Assembly (NCBI GenBank): GCA_913057715.1
Contig: CAJXOR010000006.1
Coordinates: 1 to 56,527 of the forward strand
Reading direction: 5' to 3'
Source: an uncultured Moraxellaceae bacterium
GTDB lineage: Bacteria > Pseudomonadota > Gammaproteobacteria > Pseudomonadales > Moraxellaceae
DNA length: 56,527 nt
Below, piece after piece: positions 20,120 to 29,786 of this stretch; the first letter of the stretch is position 1; each line of letters opens with the position of its first letter. The position numbers and the translations under genes are program-made. Below the pieces are notes generated by a model. That model ran no database searches, was not told the DNA's origin, and worked only from the letters and a program-made list of their open reading frames with translations.

Positions 20120-21035
20120 AGAACAAATCAATCGGTACTTTGACAAATCCGCTGGGGTTATCTGGCGACACGCTTGAAGCCGGTTTTCCCGCGCGTATAT
20201 TCATCTGCACCGAGGGAATCAGCAAACTGGGAAGCCCCAGGGTTTTATCTCGCCTAGTACGCATGTCAACAAACTCCTGCTCACTGATCCCATCTGCGAC
20301 GTGAATGTTGCGCGCCTTGTGCGCAGCAACTGAGCTGACATAGCGATACTCACGATCTTTTGGGTAGTCGTGACAAACATAAACTTGCGTCTCGGGCGGC
20401 AAACTTAAGAGTCTGCCTACAGAGGCGTATAGCTCACTGGCACTGCCGCCAGCAAAGTCGCACCGCGCAGTACCCAAGTCAGGCTCAAACAGGGTGTCAC
20501 CGACAAAGGCTGCACCCCCAATTAAAAACGCCGCATCAGCTGGCGTGTGCCCTGGGGCATGCATCACCATCACATCAAGCTCGCCCAGCGCAAAGCTTTG
20601 CTCGATTGGCAGCAGCACATCAAAGTAGTGATCGCCTTCAAACTGATCAGCGATATCGAACTTATGCTTAAAGATCGCTTGTACCTCAGTGATCTTCTCA
20701 CTAATAGCTATCTGTCCGCCCAGAGCCTCCTGAAGCCTAGGGGCTGATGAGAGGTGATCGGCGTGTGCATGCGTCTCAAGGATCCACTCAACCTTGAGCT
20801 TTTCGGTCTCTACATAATCAATGACCTGATCCAGCTGATCAGTGCTGGTTCGCCCGGTATGCAGATCAAATCCCAGCACGGGATCGATGACCGCACATGC
20901 CCCGTTGGTATCAGAAACCACATAAGTAAAGGTACTGGTACCCAAATCCAAAAAGGGCTTCACCCAGAACTCATGACCTTTGGCATCGGTATGCTGGATT
21001 CGATCAAATTGTGGCGGGGTAGTTGAATTACTCAT
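20118..21035 (-). CDS. persulfide dioxygenase (ETHE1/Blh-type metallo-beta-lactamase fold)
   Basis: Oxidises glutathione persulfide to sulfite in sulfide detoxification. It is 305 aa from the chosen start MSNSTTPPQF. Metal-binding THAHADHL is at 89-96, with a second His in MHAPGHTPADAA and the persulfide-dioxygenase signature DLGTARCDFAGGSASELYASVGRLL. A frame extending 28 codons further has no ribosome-binding site and reads through the AT-rich promoter region. The gene is divergent from a BigR/SqrR-type repressor, which is the usual context for this enzyme. Confidence 0.92.
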   Translation of the reverse strand: MSNSTTPPQFDRIQHTDAKGHEFWVKPFLDLGTSTFTYVVSDTNGACAVIDPVLGFDLHTGRTSTDQLDQVIDYVETEKLKVEWILETHAHADHLSSAPRLQEALGGQIAISEKITEVQAIFKHKFDIADQFEGDHYFDVLLPIEQSFALGELDVMVMHAPGHTPADAAFLIGGAAFVGDTLFEPDLGTARCDFAGGSASELYASVGRLLSLPPETQVYVCHDYPKDREYRYVSSVAAHKARNIHVADGISEQEFVDMRTRRDKTLGLPSLLIPSVQMNIRAGKPASSVSPDNPSGFVKVPIDLF

Positions 21036-21134
21036 GTGTGGTGTCGCTCCGCTGTTCGTAAAAAAACCTAAAAATGGACTAGATAGGTTGGTTATCTCTT
21101 GATGCTGAGATAGTATCATATATTTTTTAATATA

Positions 21135-21148
21135 ATATAAATTTATAT
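21135..21148. promoter_or_regulatory. AT palindrome, candidate persulfide-repressor operator
   Basis: ATATAAATTTATAT is a perfect 14-bp palindrome within a longer imperfect one (about 21131-21155), centred between the divergent dioxygenase and regulator genes. Published BigR/SqrR-type sites are AT-rich palindromes of this kind, so control of both directions by the adjacent regulator is a reasonable inference. Confidence 0.6.
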
Positions 21149-21208
21149 ATTGTTAATCGTGACCCTTTTGGTTACTCTGTCTTGGATGACATTTGACAAC
21201 TGATACTG

Positions 21209-21598
21209 ATGCCCCCTCAAGCCCACTTTGACCCCAAGCAGATGCAGCAAGCCGCCGATCAAGCAGCTGAGCTACTCAAAGTGCTCGCTAATGCGAACCG
21301 TTTGGTACTCATGTGTTTGCTGACTCAAGGGGAGCTCAGCGTGAGTGATCTTGAGGTGCGCTCAGGGATCAGTCAGCCCAGCCTGTCTCAGCAACTGGGT
21401 GTGCTGCGTCAAAAAAATTTAGTGGTCACGCGCAAACAGGGCAAACAGGTGTACTACCTGTTATCGAACCCCGAGGCGTTGGCACTACTAAACACCCTGT
21501 ATGCGCTTTACTGCGACCCAGAAACTGAACAACTTCAAACCACCGAGCCAACCGCCGCTTTTCAAAGCGTAGCCGCCAACGAGGATCAACCTTCATGA
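21209..21598 (+). CDS. ArsR-family persulfide-sensing repressor (BigR/SqrR/YgaV type)
   Basis: Winged-helix repressor, 129 aa. The helix-turn-helix is around VSDLEVRSGISQPSLSQQLGVL (45-66). Two cysteines, Cys36 in LVLMCLL and Cys102 in LYALYCD, sit where BigR and SqrR have the pair that forms a disulfide or polysulfide bridge on sulfide stress. No ArsR-type metal-site CxC is present. It is divergent from the persulfide dioxygenase and overlaps the next gene by four bases. The N-terminus is uncertain; a second ATG at codon 12 is possible. Confidence 0.87.
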   Translation: MPPQAHFDPKQMQQAADQAAELLKVLANANRLVLMCLLTQGELSVSDLEVRSGISQPSLSQQLGVLRQKNLVVTRKQGKQVYYLLSNPEALALLNTLYALYCDPETEQLQTTEPTAAFQSVAANEDQPS

Positions 21599-22029
21599 TC
21601 GCTTTTGAAAACTTTACGCCGTTAACCGGCTTGACGGGTGGGGCGCTCATCGGCTTATCTGCTGCGCTTTTTCTGGCCCTAAATGGCCGCATAGCCGGCA
21701 TCAGCGGAGCGTTTAGCACCGTCCTGATGCCAAGCGTTGACGCCAGGCCCAAGCGCTGGTTTATCTTAGGGCTAATCTTGGCTGCCCCGCTTTGGCTGTT
21801 GACCATGGGGACGCCCACCATCGTGGTTGAGCAACCCATGTGGATCGTGGTGCTTGCTGGACTGATCGTCGGTTACTTTACTCGCCTGGGAAGCGGCTGC
21901 ACCAGTGGGCACGGGGTCTGCGGGCTATCGCGCTTATCGATGCGCTCCCTGGTTGCCACCATCTGCTTTATGGCGGCAGGTATGTTCATGGTCGCGCTCA
22001 CCCGCCATGCCATGACTTTGATCGCTTAA
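21595..22029 (+). CDS. YeeE/YedE-family half-transporter, first component
   Basis: Small membrane protein (144 aa, about four helices) of the DUF395/YeeE-YedE family of sulfur-compound channels such as thiosulfate transporter TsuA. The conserved cysteine motif [17 protein letters not shown] places Cys102 and Cys109. It is encoded in an ATGA overlap with the repressor and followed by a second half-protein. Together they would make one transporter, here likely for thiosulfate, sulfite or persulfide-derived sulfur. The substrate is inferred from context. Confidence 0.88.
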   Translation: MIAFENFTPLTGLTGGALIGLSAALFLALNGRIAGISGAFSTVLMPSVDARPKRWFILGLILAAPLWLLTMGTPTIVVEQPMWIVVLAGLIVGYFTRLGSGCTSGHGVCGLSRLSMRSLVATICFMAAGMFMVALTRHAMTLIA

Positions 22030-22070
22030 AGAGAAGCCTCACCAAATAAAGCACAACTTAAGGGTAGAAC

Positions 22071-22499
22071 ATGGAAGCGCTCAAGATTAACAAACTCGAC
22101 ATAGCCGCACTGATCAGTGGATTGGTATTTGGGGTGGGACTGCTGCTCTCAGGCATGGCCAACCCTAAAAAAGTGCTAGATTTCCTAGATATCTTCGGCG
22201 CGTGGGACCCAACGTTGGCTTTGGTAATGGGCGGAGCGATATTGGTTACCCTTCCCGTTTATTGGCTGTTCCGCGACAAGACAACCTCACTCTTGGGCAT
22301 CCCCATCCAGTGGCCTAAAGCGACTCACATCGATCGAAAGCTGGTCATCGGCGGTCTGGGTTTTGGTGCTGGCTGGGGACTCGCGGGTTTTTGCCCTGGG
22401 CCTGCTATCGTTGCAGCAGCGGCGCTGACCCCAGCTGCAGTGGTTTTTGTTGTGGCGATGTCGATGGGTGTACTGCTGCACCGTACGATTCATGGATGA
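22071..22499 (+). CDS. YeeE/YedE-family half-transporter, second component
   Basis: 142 aa, membrane-embedded. GMANPKKVLDFLDIFGAWDPTL is the family signature of the second half, and GFGAGWGLAGFCPGPAIV contains the conserved cysteine (Cys108). It starts 41 bp after the first half with GGGTAG before the ATG. It completes the split transporter in the persulfide gene group. Confidence 0.88.
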   Translation: MEALKINKLDIAALISGLVFGVGLLLSGMANPKKVLDFLDIFGAWDPTLALVMGGAILVTLPVYWLFRDKTTSLLGIPIQWPKATHIDRKLVIGGLGFGAGWGLAGFCPGPAIVAAAALTPAAVVFVVAMSMGVLLHRTIHG

Positions 22500-22595
22500 T
22501 GATGCGATGCACGCGCCGAGTCTTTTTTACCCGAATCTGTGTTTTTTAGGTAACCGATTTACACTAAGATTTGATTATGGTTTATTTATTATACC

Positions 22596-22605
22596 TTTAT
22601 ATAAA
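22596..22605. promoter_or_regulatory. AT palindrome ahead of sulP
   Basis: TTTATATAAA is a perfect 10-bp palindrome and, with the following bases, shares ATATAAATT with the larger palindrome at 21135. It could be a second, weaker site for the same regulator ahead of the SulP gene. Such short AT palindromes also arise by chance. Confidence 0.3.
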
Positions 22606-22667
22606 TTAAGCCAAGTTTTGGGGCAAATGACCACTTTGCCAACATTTTTAAAGCTTCAAGAATCCAG

Positions 22668-24413
22668 ATGTCACTGACCCACTCAATCAAAAAAGTGGTT
22701 GCGAGTCTAGCGCCATGGCGGGAGGGATATAAATCCTCCATGCTCAGTGGCGACTTGCTGGCTGGCGTGCTGATTAGCTTAATCTTGCTACCTCAGGCGC
22801 TGGCTTACGCAACATTGGCCGGAGTTCCCGCTCAGTATGGGCTGTACTCTTGTTTGCTGGCACCGCTACTTTATGCCCTGTTTGCCAGCAGCACCTCAGT
22901 GTCTATCGGTCCTGCAGCAGTGTCTTCCTTGCTGAGCGCAGCTGCGCTAGCGCCGCTAGATCTAACCACCGCCCAGTACTTATCCTCTGTTGGCCTGATC
23001 AGCTTGTTATCGGGAGGTTTGTTGTGGCTTGCCGGTTCACTTAAGCTTGGCGCTTTTGTGCGCTGGTTATCTCACCCTGTGATGGTGGGCTTTGTGACCG
23101 CGGCGACGATCCTGATCATCGCAACTCAGATCAAAGCACTCCTAGGGTTGCCCATCACCGAGCGCAGCCTAATCGGTATTATCACGCAAACCTATCAGTC
23201 CAGCCACCTGATGATCAATATCAACGCCCTGATGGGGATAGGCAGTTTGCTTGCGATCTTTGGGTTTGGTATCGCTAGCCGTCAAAAACCACTGAACTTT
23301 ATGGCGCCCTGGGCCAAACTGTTGCCGGTTGTACTATTAGGAACCGGCGCCGCACTGGCTTACACCGGTCAGATTAACGGAGCTGCGATTATCGGAACCA
23401 TACCTCGAGGTTTGCCTGAGCTTAGCTTGACTCTACCCGAAGCATCCACTTTAAGCTCGATGATCCTGCCAACGTTACTGATTAGCCTGCTTGGGTTTAT
23501 CAGCACCTTTTCTGTGGCGCAGTCCTATGCGCAAAAAACCGATGCAGCACTTACTCCCAACAGTGAATTAAAAGCCCTTGGCGCTGCCAATATCGGCAGC
23601 GCGATCTTACAAGGGGTTCCGGTCATGGCTAGTTTTTCGCGCACCCAGGTAAATGTCGACAGTGGTGCAAGCTCTCCGTTATCAGGGGTTTTCAGTGCGC
23701 TGTGCATCTTATTAATCCTACTGGTTGCCTCAAGCGCACTTGAGTACATACCTCTCGCCGTCCTCTCGGCGATCATCATCGCCAGTGTCATCAAGCTGGT
23801 TAAGTTCACCCCTTTTATCGAGGCGCTGCGTTATGACCGCGGAGACGCCCTCAGCATGCTCGCGACTTTTTTTGGGGTGCTCTTTATTGATATCGAATCA
23901 GGCGTGCTGGCCGGTGTGCTGTTATCGGTCGGTAATCTGCTGTGGCACTCATCACGTCCCCATTGCGCGGTCTTGGGACTGATCGAGGGAACGGAACACT
24001 TTCGGAACAATCAGCGCTTTGATGTGCTGACCCAAGACTCAGTACTAATGATCCGTATCGATGAAAACCTGTTTTTTGGGAACTGTGAGGCGGTTCGCGG
24101 TTACATCGATCAGGCGCTGGTAGCACGCACTCACTCTCAAGATTTGCTGCTGGTCATGTCCTCAGTGAGCCGGATCGATTTGACCGGTATTCACATGCTC
24201 ACCAAACTCAGCCAAGACCTTCAGGCTCGCGGTATTCGCCTCCACTTAGCCGAGGTTAAGGGTCCAGTAAATGACCGACTCAAAGCCAGTGATTTATCTG
24301 AACACTTGACAGGTGAGGTGTTTTTGAGTGCCTATGCTGGTTATACCGCACTCAACTACTCATCTGAACCTCATCAAGTGACGGAGAAAGAGGATGGTTT
24401 TAGGTTGTCCTAA
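22668..24413 (+). CDS. SulP-family anion permease with STAS domain
   Basis: Inorganic anion transporter, 581 aa. The N-terminal membrane core (about 30-430) has the SulP hallmark LISLILLPQALAYATLAGVPAQYGLYS. A cytoplasmic STAS domain (about 455-560, with MSSVSRIDLTGIHMLTKLSQ) follows. Its place after the persulfide dioxygenase and YeeE pair suggests export of the sulfite or sulfate product, or sulfate exchange. SulP proteins also carry bicarbonate and other anions, so the substrate is not settled. Confidence 0.88.
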   Translation: MSLTHSIKKVVASLAPWREGYKSSMLSGDLLAGVLISLILLPQALAYATLAGVPAQYGLYSCLLAPLLYALFASSTSVSIGPAAVSSLLSAAALAPLDLTTAQYLSSVGLISLLSGGLLWLAGSLKLGAFVRWLSHPVMVGFVTAATILIIATQIKALLGLPITERSLIGIITQTYQSSHLMININALMGIGSLLAIFGFGIASRQKPLNFMAPWAKLLPVVLLGTGAALAYTGQINGAAIIGTIPRGLPELSLTLPEASTLSSMILPTLLISLLGFISTFSVAQSYAQKTDAALTPNSELKALGAANIGSAILQGVPVMASFSRTQVNVDSGASSPLSGVFSALCILLILLVASSALEYIPLAVLSAIIIASVIKLVKFTPFIEALRYDRGDALSMLATFFGVLFIDIESGVLAGVLLSVGNLLWHSSRPHCAVLGLIEGTEHFRNNQRFDVLTQDSVLMIRIDENLFFGNCEAVRGYIDQALVARTHSQDLLLVMSSVSRIDLTGIHMLTKLSQDLQARGIRLHLAEVKGPVNDRLKASDLSEHLTGEVFLSAYAGYTALNYSSEPHQVTEKEDGFRLS

Positions 24414-24581
24414 GCCATTGGCTGGGCATGCGCCTAAGAAGAGCGTCACGCAGTATATTATTAATACTTTATCAATTTTAGGATCTCGAGCTTAAAACAA
24501 TCTTCGCAATCTTCAAGAGAACAAATAAATTGAGATACGCCTGAGTCGCTGCGATCCTCAGCTATCGAAGGCATTTGACCC

Positions 24582-25739
24582 TCAATAGTACTTTCGAACC
24601 AACGACTGACTGCCCAATCCGTCACGGTGTATGCGATAGACAAAGCCAAGCATCAATAGGGTCACGAGCAAAGAAGACCCACCGTAGCTGATCAGTGGCA
24701 AGGTGAGACCCTTTGCAGGAATCAGTTGCATATTCATACCGATATTCACCGTAATCTGCAGCATCAATACGCAGGCAATTCCATAAACCAAATACCCCTC
24801 ACTCATCCGCCGCTGCTTAAGTGCTTGTTGGGCAACATTGATGATGGCAAATATCCAAGCGGCGTAAACCATCAGCAGCACCGAGATACCGACAAAACCA
24901 AACTCCTCTCCGATCACCGCGATGATTGAGTCGGTGTGCAACTCAGGCACGGGTTTGAGTTTAAACACACTATGTCCAAGCCCTACCCCAAACAGCTCAC
25001 CGCGCGATATCGCCATGATCACCCGTGATATCTGCCAACCCGTGCCGTATTCGTTGCCCCAGACATCGAAAAAAGCCTCCATGCGTCCTTGGCGAAATCC
25101 TTTGAACTGGATAGCGATAAAGACAAAACCCAAAAATGCCATGCCTAGCCCAATGATGTGCTTCATCGGCGATCCGGCCAAAAAGTAAATACTCAGCATG
25201 CTCACCGCAATCACGATGCATGAGCCCAAATCCGGTTGCAGCGTCAGGATAATCAGGATAAAACCCATCGCACTGACCAACCTAAACCAGCCGCGCAGCT
25301 CGTGACGAACCTCGTTAGCTCGGCGCACCACAAAATCAGCCGTATAAATCAACATGATCAACTTGACCAGCTCGGAGGTTTGAAACTTCAGGATCCCCAG
25401 ATCGATCCAGCGCTGAGCACCGTTAACAGGAGGAAAAAAGAAGCAGGCAAAAAGCAAAGCCACGCCGATGACAACTAAGTGCATAGAGTTCTTAAAGTAC
25501 CAATCCATCGGTATCTTGGTGGCGATGATCGCGCCTGCGATACCGAGCCATGCAAAAAATGCCTGCTTGCCAACACTCATGTACAGCGGCGATCCTGCAG
25601 CTGCCGACTCAGGTACTGTCACACTGGCTAAGCTGATCAAGCCAAAACCGAGCAGGAGCATGGACAGCAGTATCATCAGATCGCCAGCGTTGCGTTCCAT
25701 CCAAGATTTAAAACTGCTCGTTTGTGACTGACTGTTCAT
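24582..25739 (-). CDS. ftsW: septal peptidoglycan polymerase FtsW
   Basis: SEDS-family glycosyltransferase for division septum peptidoglycan. It is 385 aa with about ten membrane helices. Conserved regions include RWIDLGILKFQTSELVKL and the C-terminal GLTLPLISYGGSSLLV signature. It overlaps the murD stop by four bases. In most gammaproteobacteria murG and murC follow; here the gene faces a convergent sulP instead. Confidence 0.94.
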   Translation of the reverse strand: MNSQSQTSSFKSWMERNAGDLMILLSMLLLGFGLISLASVTVPESAAAGSPLYMSVGKQAFFAWLGIAGAIIATKIPMDWYFKNSMHLVVIGVALLFACFFFPPVNGAQRWIDLGILKFQTSELVKLIMLIYTADFVVRRANEVRHELRGWFRLVSAMGFILIILTLQPDLGSCIVIAVSMLSIYFLAGSPMKHIIGLGMAFLGFVFIAIQFKGFRQGRMEAFFDVWGNEYGTGWQISRVIMAISRGELFGVGLGHSVFKLKPVPELHTDSIIAVIGEEFGFVGISVLLMVYAAWIFAIINVAQQALKQRRMSEGYLVYGIACVLMLQITVNIGMNMQLIPAKGLTLPLISYGGSSLLVTLLMLGFVYRIHRDGLGSQSLVRKYY

Positions 25740-27139
25740 GAGGGCTCATCGCCTTCGCCCGCCAACTCACTAACCAAGCTTTCAAAGTGATCTCCGCGCT
25801 GCATATAGTTTTGATACTGATCAAAACTCGCGCATGCCGGAGAAAACAACACCGCATCTTTTTCTGATGCTTGGGTTTGTAGATGCGCCATGACCTGATC
25901 GAGTGAATCAAAGCGCTTAATTCGATCACTAAGCACCTTTAAATCGTCAACTATCTTAGGAGCATCTAAGCCAAACACACAGATTGACTTAGCATAGGTG
26001 GTTAAAGGGCTTACTAAGGGGGCAAAGTCTTGCTCTTTGGCAACCCCGCCCAAGATCACATGCAGACACTTAGGTTGCTGCACGCTGGAATAAGTCGCTC
26101 CAAGTCCTTTGATTGCCGCCAGTGTGGCGCCGACATTGGTGCCTTTAGAGTCGTTGTAGTAATCCACGCCGCAAACTTCCCCTGCCAACACACAGCGGTG
26201 AGCCAACCCGCGAAAGCTTAGTAAGACGTCAAGGCTAGCTTTCAGGTCGCCGCCAGCCAGCTCCGTAATCGCAAGAGCTGACTGAGCGTTTAGCAGGTTA
26301 TGCTCGCCTTTAATTTTGAGCTGACTTTCACTGATCAAGCGCTCAAATCCTCGTCCGATGGAAATCGCGGAATCATCTTCAACCTTATCAGTATATAAAC
26401 CATACTGTTTAAGATCCGGCATGCCGCGCCCAAAAGTAATCCGGGGCAGATCGTCTGCAACCAGCGGACGGGTCAGCGCATCATCACGGTTGATCACGAC
26501 ACTAGCAGCACCCTCAAAGATCCGATGTTTGGCCGTGTGATAACCCAACATATCGCCGTGGCGATCCAAGTGGTCTGCCGACATATTGAGCACACAGGCT
26601 ACTTTGGCATGGACAAAATCCGTGCACTGCAACTGGAAGCTTGAGATTTCAAGAACCAAAACTTCTGGTTGATTATCTGGATCGAAGAGGCTGAGCGCTG
26701 CCGGACCCAAATTGCCGCCAACAGCGGCATTTTTCCCGCTGGCTTTGAGCATCTCACCGACCAGTGTTGTGACCGTACTTTTGGCGTTTGAACCGGTGAT
26801 CGCCACCACATCGATGCCCAAATCATGAGCGTGCCGGCAAGCCAGCTCGACATCGCTGACCATGCGCTGCGGCAGATCCGCAAACTTGGGCTCAAGTGGA
26901 TCCAAACCGGGACTGATCAGGATTGGATCACAATCAACTAGGAGGCTGGGATCAAAAAGCTGCGCTTGCACGCCTTTGGGTAATTTATTCGATGCGTTCA
27001 GCGCACTGATGTGGTCAGCTCGATCATCAAGGGCCACAACCTGAAAACCTTGAGCCAGCAGAAACTGGACACTACCGATGCCACTAACCCCCAATCCTAT
27101 GACGGCGGCCTGACCTCGGGTTCTGATGATATCGCTCAT
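25736..27139 (-). CDS. murD: UDP-N-acetylmuramoyl-L-alanine--D-glutamate ligase
   Basis: Adds D-glutamate to UDP-MurNAc-L-Ala. It is 467 aa from the chosen start MSDIIRTRGQ; AAGAGA lies six bases before that ATG, whereas the earlier in-frame ATG abuts it. The ATP loop reads ITGSNAKSTVTTLVGEM, with Ala where E. coli has Gly. N-terminal Rossmann GLGVSG and the C-terminal DSKGTNVGA segment are typical. The gene order murD-ftsW is a dcw cluster remnant. Confidence 0.95.
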   Translation of the reverse strand: MSDIIRTRGQAAVIGLGVSGIGSVQFLLAQGFQVVALDDRADHISALNASNKLPKGVQAQLFDPSLLVDCDPILISPGLDPLEPKFADLPQRMVSDVELACRHAHDLGIDVVAITGSNAKSTVTTLVGEMLKASGKNAAVGGNLGPAALSLFDPDNQPEVLVLEISSFQLQCTDFVHAKVACVLNMSADHLDRHGDMLGYHTAKHRIFEGAASVVINRDDALTRPLVADDLPRITFGRGMPDLKQYGLYTDKVEDDSAISIGRGFERLISESQLKIKGEHNLLNAQSALAITELAGGDLKASLDVLLSFRGLAHRCVLAGEVCGVDYYNDSKGTNVGATLAAIKGLGATYSSVQQPKCLHVILGGVAKEQDFAPLVSPLTTYAKSICVFGLDAPKIVDDLKVLSDRIKRFDSLDQVMAHLQTQASEKDAVLFSPACASFDQYQNYMQRGDHFESLVSELAGEGDEPS

Positions 27140-27301
27140 GAGCATCTCTTTTTAAACTGGCTGTATTATGCGGGTCAGCACAGGCTCGGGGCAACACATG
27201 GCTGATGGGCTAAAGCTTAGATCGCGCAGCTCATAAAGAGGAGCACTAAAGACTCAGGTAATGTGCTGTGCTAAGCTTTGCGCTTCAAAATGGGGCTAGT
27301 T

Positions 27302-28807
27302 ATGACATCGATTAAAAGCTATCTTCAGAACAACTGGTTGGGCAATCTGCGTTTGGATGTGCTCTCTGGATTGGTTGTTGGTCTGGCGCTGATTCCTGAA
27401 GCGATTGCATTTTCCATCATCGCGGGTGTTGATCCCAAAGTCGGACTGTACGCCTCCTTCTGTATCGCGGTCGTGATCTCGTTTTTGGGTGGTCGCCCCG
27501 CCATGATTTCAGCTGCCACCGCCGCTATGGCGCTGATCATGATTACCTTGGTTAAAGATCACGGACTTGAGTATCTGCTGGCGGCATCAGTTCTGTGCGG
27601 GGTGATCCAGTTCATCATGGGTGTGTTCAAGATGGGCAATCTGATGCGCTTCGTCTCTCGCGGCGTCGTGATCGGATTCGTTAACGCCCTAGCGATCCTG
27701 ATCTTCGCCGCTCAATTGCCAGAGCTTGATATCAGACGCATCGATGTTAGCAGCTTGACGATCGCGCTCACCGTGCTTGGGCTTGGCATCATCTATCTGT
27801 TTCCGCGTCTGCCCAAACTGGGTCAATTGATCCCCTCTCCACTGATCAGCATCGTCGTGCTGACCGCCCTTGTGCTCTATTTTGGTGCAGATGTTCGTCA
27901 GGTCGGTGATCTGGGTGACTTGCCAGACACCCTGCCGATCTTTTTATGGCCCGACGTACCTCTAAACCTAGAAACTCTGCAGATCATATTGCCATACGCC
28001 CTAGCGCTTGCGGTGGTTGGTCTCCTTGAATCCATGATGACGGCCACGATTGTCGATGAGCTAACTGATACGGATTCAGATAAAAACCGTGAGTGCCGCG
28101 GTCAAGGCATCTCCAACATCGTCGCTGGCAGTTTTGGCGGCATGGCGGGTTGTGCGATGATCGGCCAAAGCGTGATCAACGTAAAATCTGGCGGCCGTAC
28201 TCGCTTGTCCACGCTGATCGCAGGTGTGTGGTTGATCATCCTTTGTGTTGCCCTAAATGACTACGTTGGACTGATCCCCATGGCGGCGTTGGTTGCGATC
28301 ATGATCATGGTGTCGATCGGGACATTTAACTGGGCGTCCATAAGAGAGCTTAAAACCCACCCGCTCAGTTTCAACATCGTGATGCTCTCAACCGTTCTGG
28401 TCACCGTGATCACTCACAATCTGGCCTTGGGCGTCTTCACTGGCGTGCTGCTGTCCGCGATCATCTTCGCATCCAAGATCGCCCATTTCCTCAGGGTAAC
28501 CTCCAGCAGCGAAGAAAATGGCCGAAATCGCACTTATTTGGTGCAAGGTCAGGTATTCTTTGCTTCAAGTGGTGCATTTATCGATTCTTTTGATGTGAAG
28601 GAAGCGCTGCAAAAAGTGGTGATAGATGTTAACCATGCCCACTTCTGGGATGTCACCGCCATCCACGCCTTAGATAAAGTGGTCAGTAACTTTGAGCGTG
28701 AAGGTGTGCTGGTCGAGCTAAACGGCCTGAACAAAGCCAGCCAGTATTTGGTTGATCGCTATCTGATTAACCCCTCTGACTCACTCAAAATCATCGATGC
28801 TGACTGA
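27302..28807 (+). CDS. SulP-family permease (BicA-like)
   Basis: Membrane anion transporter, 501 aa from the chosen ATG, which has GGGG six bases upstream. Two further in-frame starts (27278 TTG, 27290 ATG) are less likely. The signature [29 protein letters not shown] and a short C-terminal STAS domain (about 400-495) are visible. The subgroup resembles BicA-type sodium-dependent bicarbonate carriers, but the substrate is unproven. A universal stress protein gene follows 26 bp downstream, a pairing seen in many bacteria. Confidence 0.87.
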   Translation: MTSIKSYLQNNWLGNLRLDVLSGLVVGLALIPEAIAFSIIAGVDPKVGLYASFCIAVVISFLGGRPAMISAATAAMALIMITLVKDHGLEYLLAASVLCGVIQFIMGVFKMGNLMRFVSRGVVIGFVNALAILIFAAQLPELDIRRIDVSSLTIALTVLGLGIIYLFPRLPKLGQLIPSPLISIVVLTALVLYFGADVRQVGDLGDLPDTLPIFLWPDVPLNLETLQIILPYALALAVVGLLESMMTATIVDELTDTDSDKNRECRGQGISNIVAGSFGGMAGCAMIGQSVINVKSGGRTRLSTLIAGVWLIILCVALNDYVGLIPMAALVAIMIMVSIGTFNWASIRELKTHPLSFNIVMLSTVLVTVITHNLALGVFTGVLLSAIIFASKIAHFLRVTSSSEENGRNRTYLVQGQVFFASSGAFIDSFDVKEALQKVVIDVNHAHFWDVTAIHALDKVVSNFEREGVLVELNGLNKASQYLVDRYLINPSDSLKIIDAD

Positions 28808-28833
28808 TCAAACAACCCTCTAGGAGGCTTTAG

Positions 28834-29700
28834 ATGCCACATGCTAGCTATCCAGCCAACAGCGTGATCGCCTGCGTTGACGGCTCTAACCAACAGCCCA
28901 CTGTGCTTGAGGCGGCTAGCTGGGCGGCAAGCCAGCTGGTTTGCAGCATAGGCTTGCTTCACGCTCATGATTCAACGCGCTCAGGCGTGGCATCGGACTT
29001 CAGCGGCTCATTGTCAGCCAAAGCCCGCGAATCACTGCTCGACAAACTCAGCAAAGCAGATGCCAAATCGGCTCGTGAGCTGACCGAGCACGGCTGGGAC
29101 ATCTTGGAATCAGCTAAGATCCAGCTTAAATCAGCCAGCACTGCCCAAAACTTTACCCTTCACTGGCATCAAAATTTAGAACGCAGCATGTCTCAGCTTC
29201 AGGCCGATACCGCGCTGGTGGTGTTGGGTCAAAACGGCAAGGACAACAGCGGCAAAAAGATCGGTCATCAGGTTGAATCTGCAATCAAAGCTTGCGATCA
29301 GCCTTTGCTGCTGACCACTCCCAAATTTACCGCGCCAAAGCGTGCCTTGCTGGCATTTGACAATCGCTCTGGCTCTAAAGAAGCTTTGGATTGGATCGGT
29401 CGGTACCCACTGCTTTTTCATACCGAGATTCACGTACTGATGGTGGCTGATCCCACCCCCAAAAACGAAGCCAAAGTACGTGAGGCTGTCAGCGCTCTCA
29501 AACAAAACGGACGCAAAGCGACAGGGGAGGTTCTACCCGGTAAGGTGATCACCACCATAGAGTCCGCGCTAAACCGGGACTATGACACGTTGATCATGGG
29601 AGCCTACGGCCACTCAGCGATTAGGGAGTGGGCTTTGGGCAGTAACACAAGTGAGCTTCTGCAGCTCAATCCCGGAACTTGCCTGTGTTTTAGAGCGTAA
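28834..29700 (+). CDS. tandem-domain universal stress protein
   Basis: 288 aa with two UspA-like domains (about 8-150 and 160-287). The C-terminal domain retains an ATP-binding loop of the form G-x2-G-x9-G-S (MGAYGHSAIREWALGSN). The N-terminal domain has VVLGQNGKDNSGKKIGHQVES in the same place. A perfect AGGAGG lies six bases before the ATG. It is probably co-transcribed with the upstream SulP permease and may modulate it; that role is inferred from linkage. Confidence 0.87.
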   Translation: MPHASYPANSVIACVDGSNQQPTVLEAASWAASQLVCSIGLLHAHDSTRSGVASDFSGSLSAKARESLLDKLSKADAKSARELTEHGWDILESAKIQLKSASTAQNFTLHWHQNLERSMSQLQADTALVVLGQNGKDNSGKKIGHQVESAIKACDQPLLLTTPKFTAPKRALLAFDNRSGSKEALDWIGRYPLLFHTEIHVLMVADPTPKNEAKVREAVSALKQNGRKATGEVLPGKVITTIESALNRDYDTLIMGAYGHSAIREWALGSNTSELLQLNPGTCLCFRA

Positions 29701-29710
29701 CTGCGGGAGC

Positions 29711-29718
29711 AAAATGTC
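29711..29718 (+). repeat. AAAATGYC motif at the usp/ubiK convergence
   Basis: GCAAAATGTCACCGCCTAGG, eleven bases after the usp stop. This gap is convergent, so the motif here cannot be a promoter element for either flanking gene. Confidence 0.45.
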
Positions 29719-29786
29719 ACCGCCTAGGCAATTGATATTGGGCACACACGCTAAGAATCAAGATCCAACCCCACCCGGAGCCCAAA

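Noticed and set aside
21159-21175. GTGACC/GGTTAC inverted repeat near the repressor promoter as an operator
   Set aside because: One mismatch in a six-base arm and less convincing than the adjacent AT palindrome.
26747-26790. Ala for Gly in the MurD ATP loop (GSNAKST) as an inactivating change
   Set aside because: The same variant is, to my recollection, found in other gammaproteobacterial MurD proteins; the catalytic Lys, Ser and Thr are kept.
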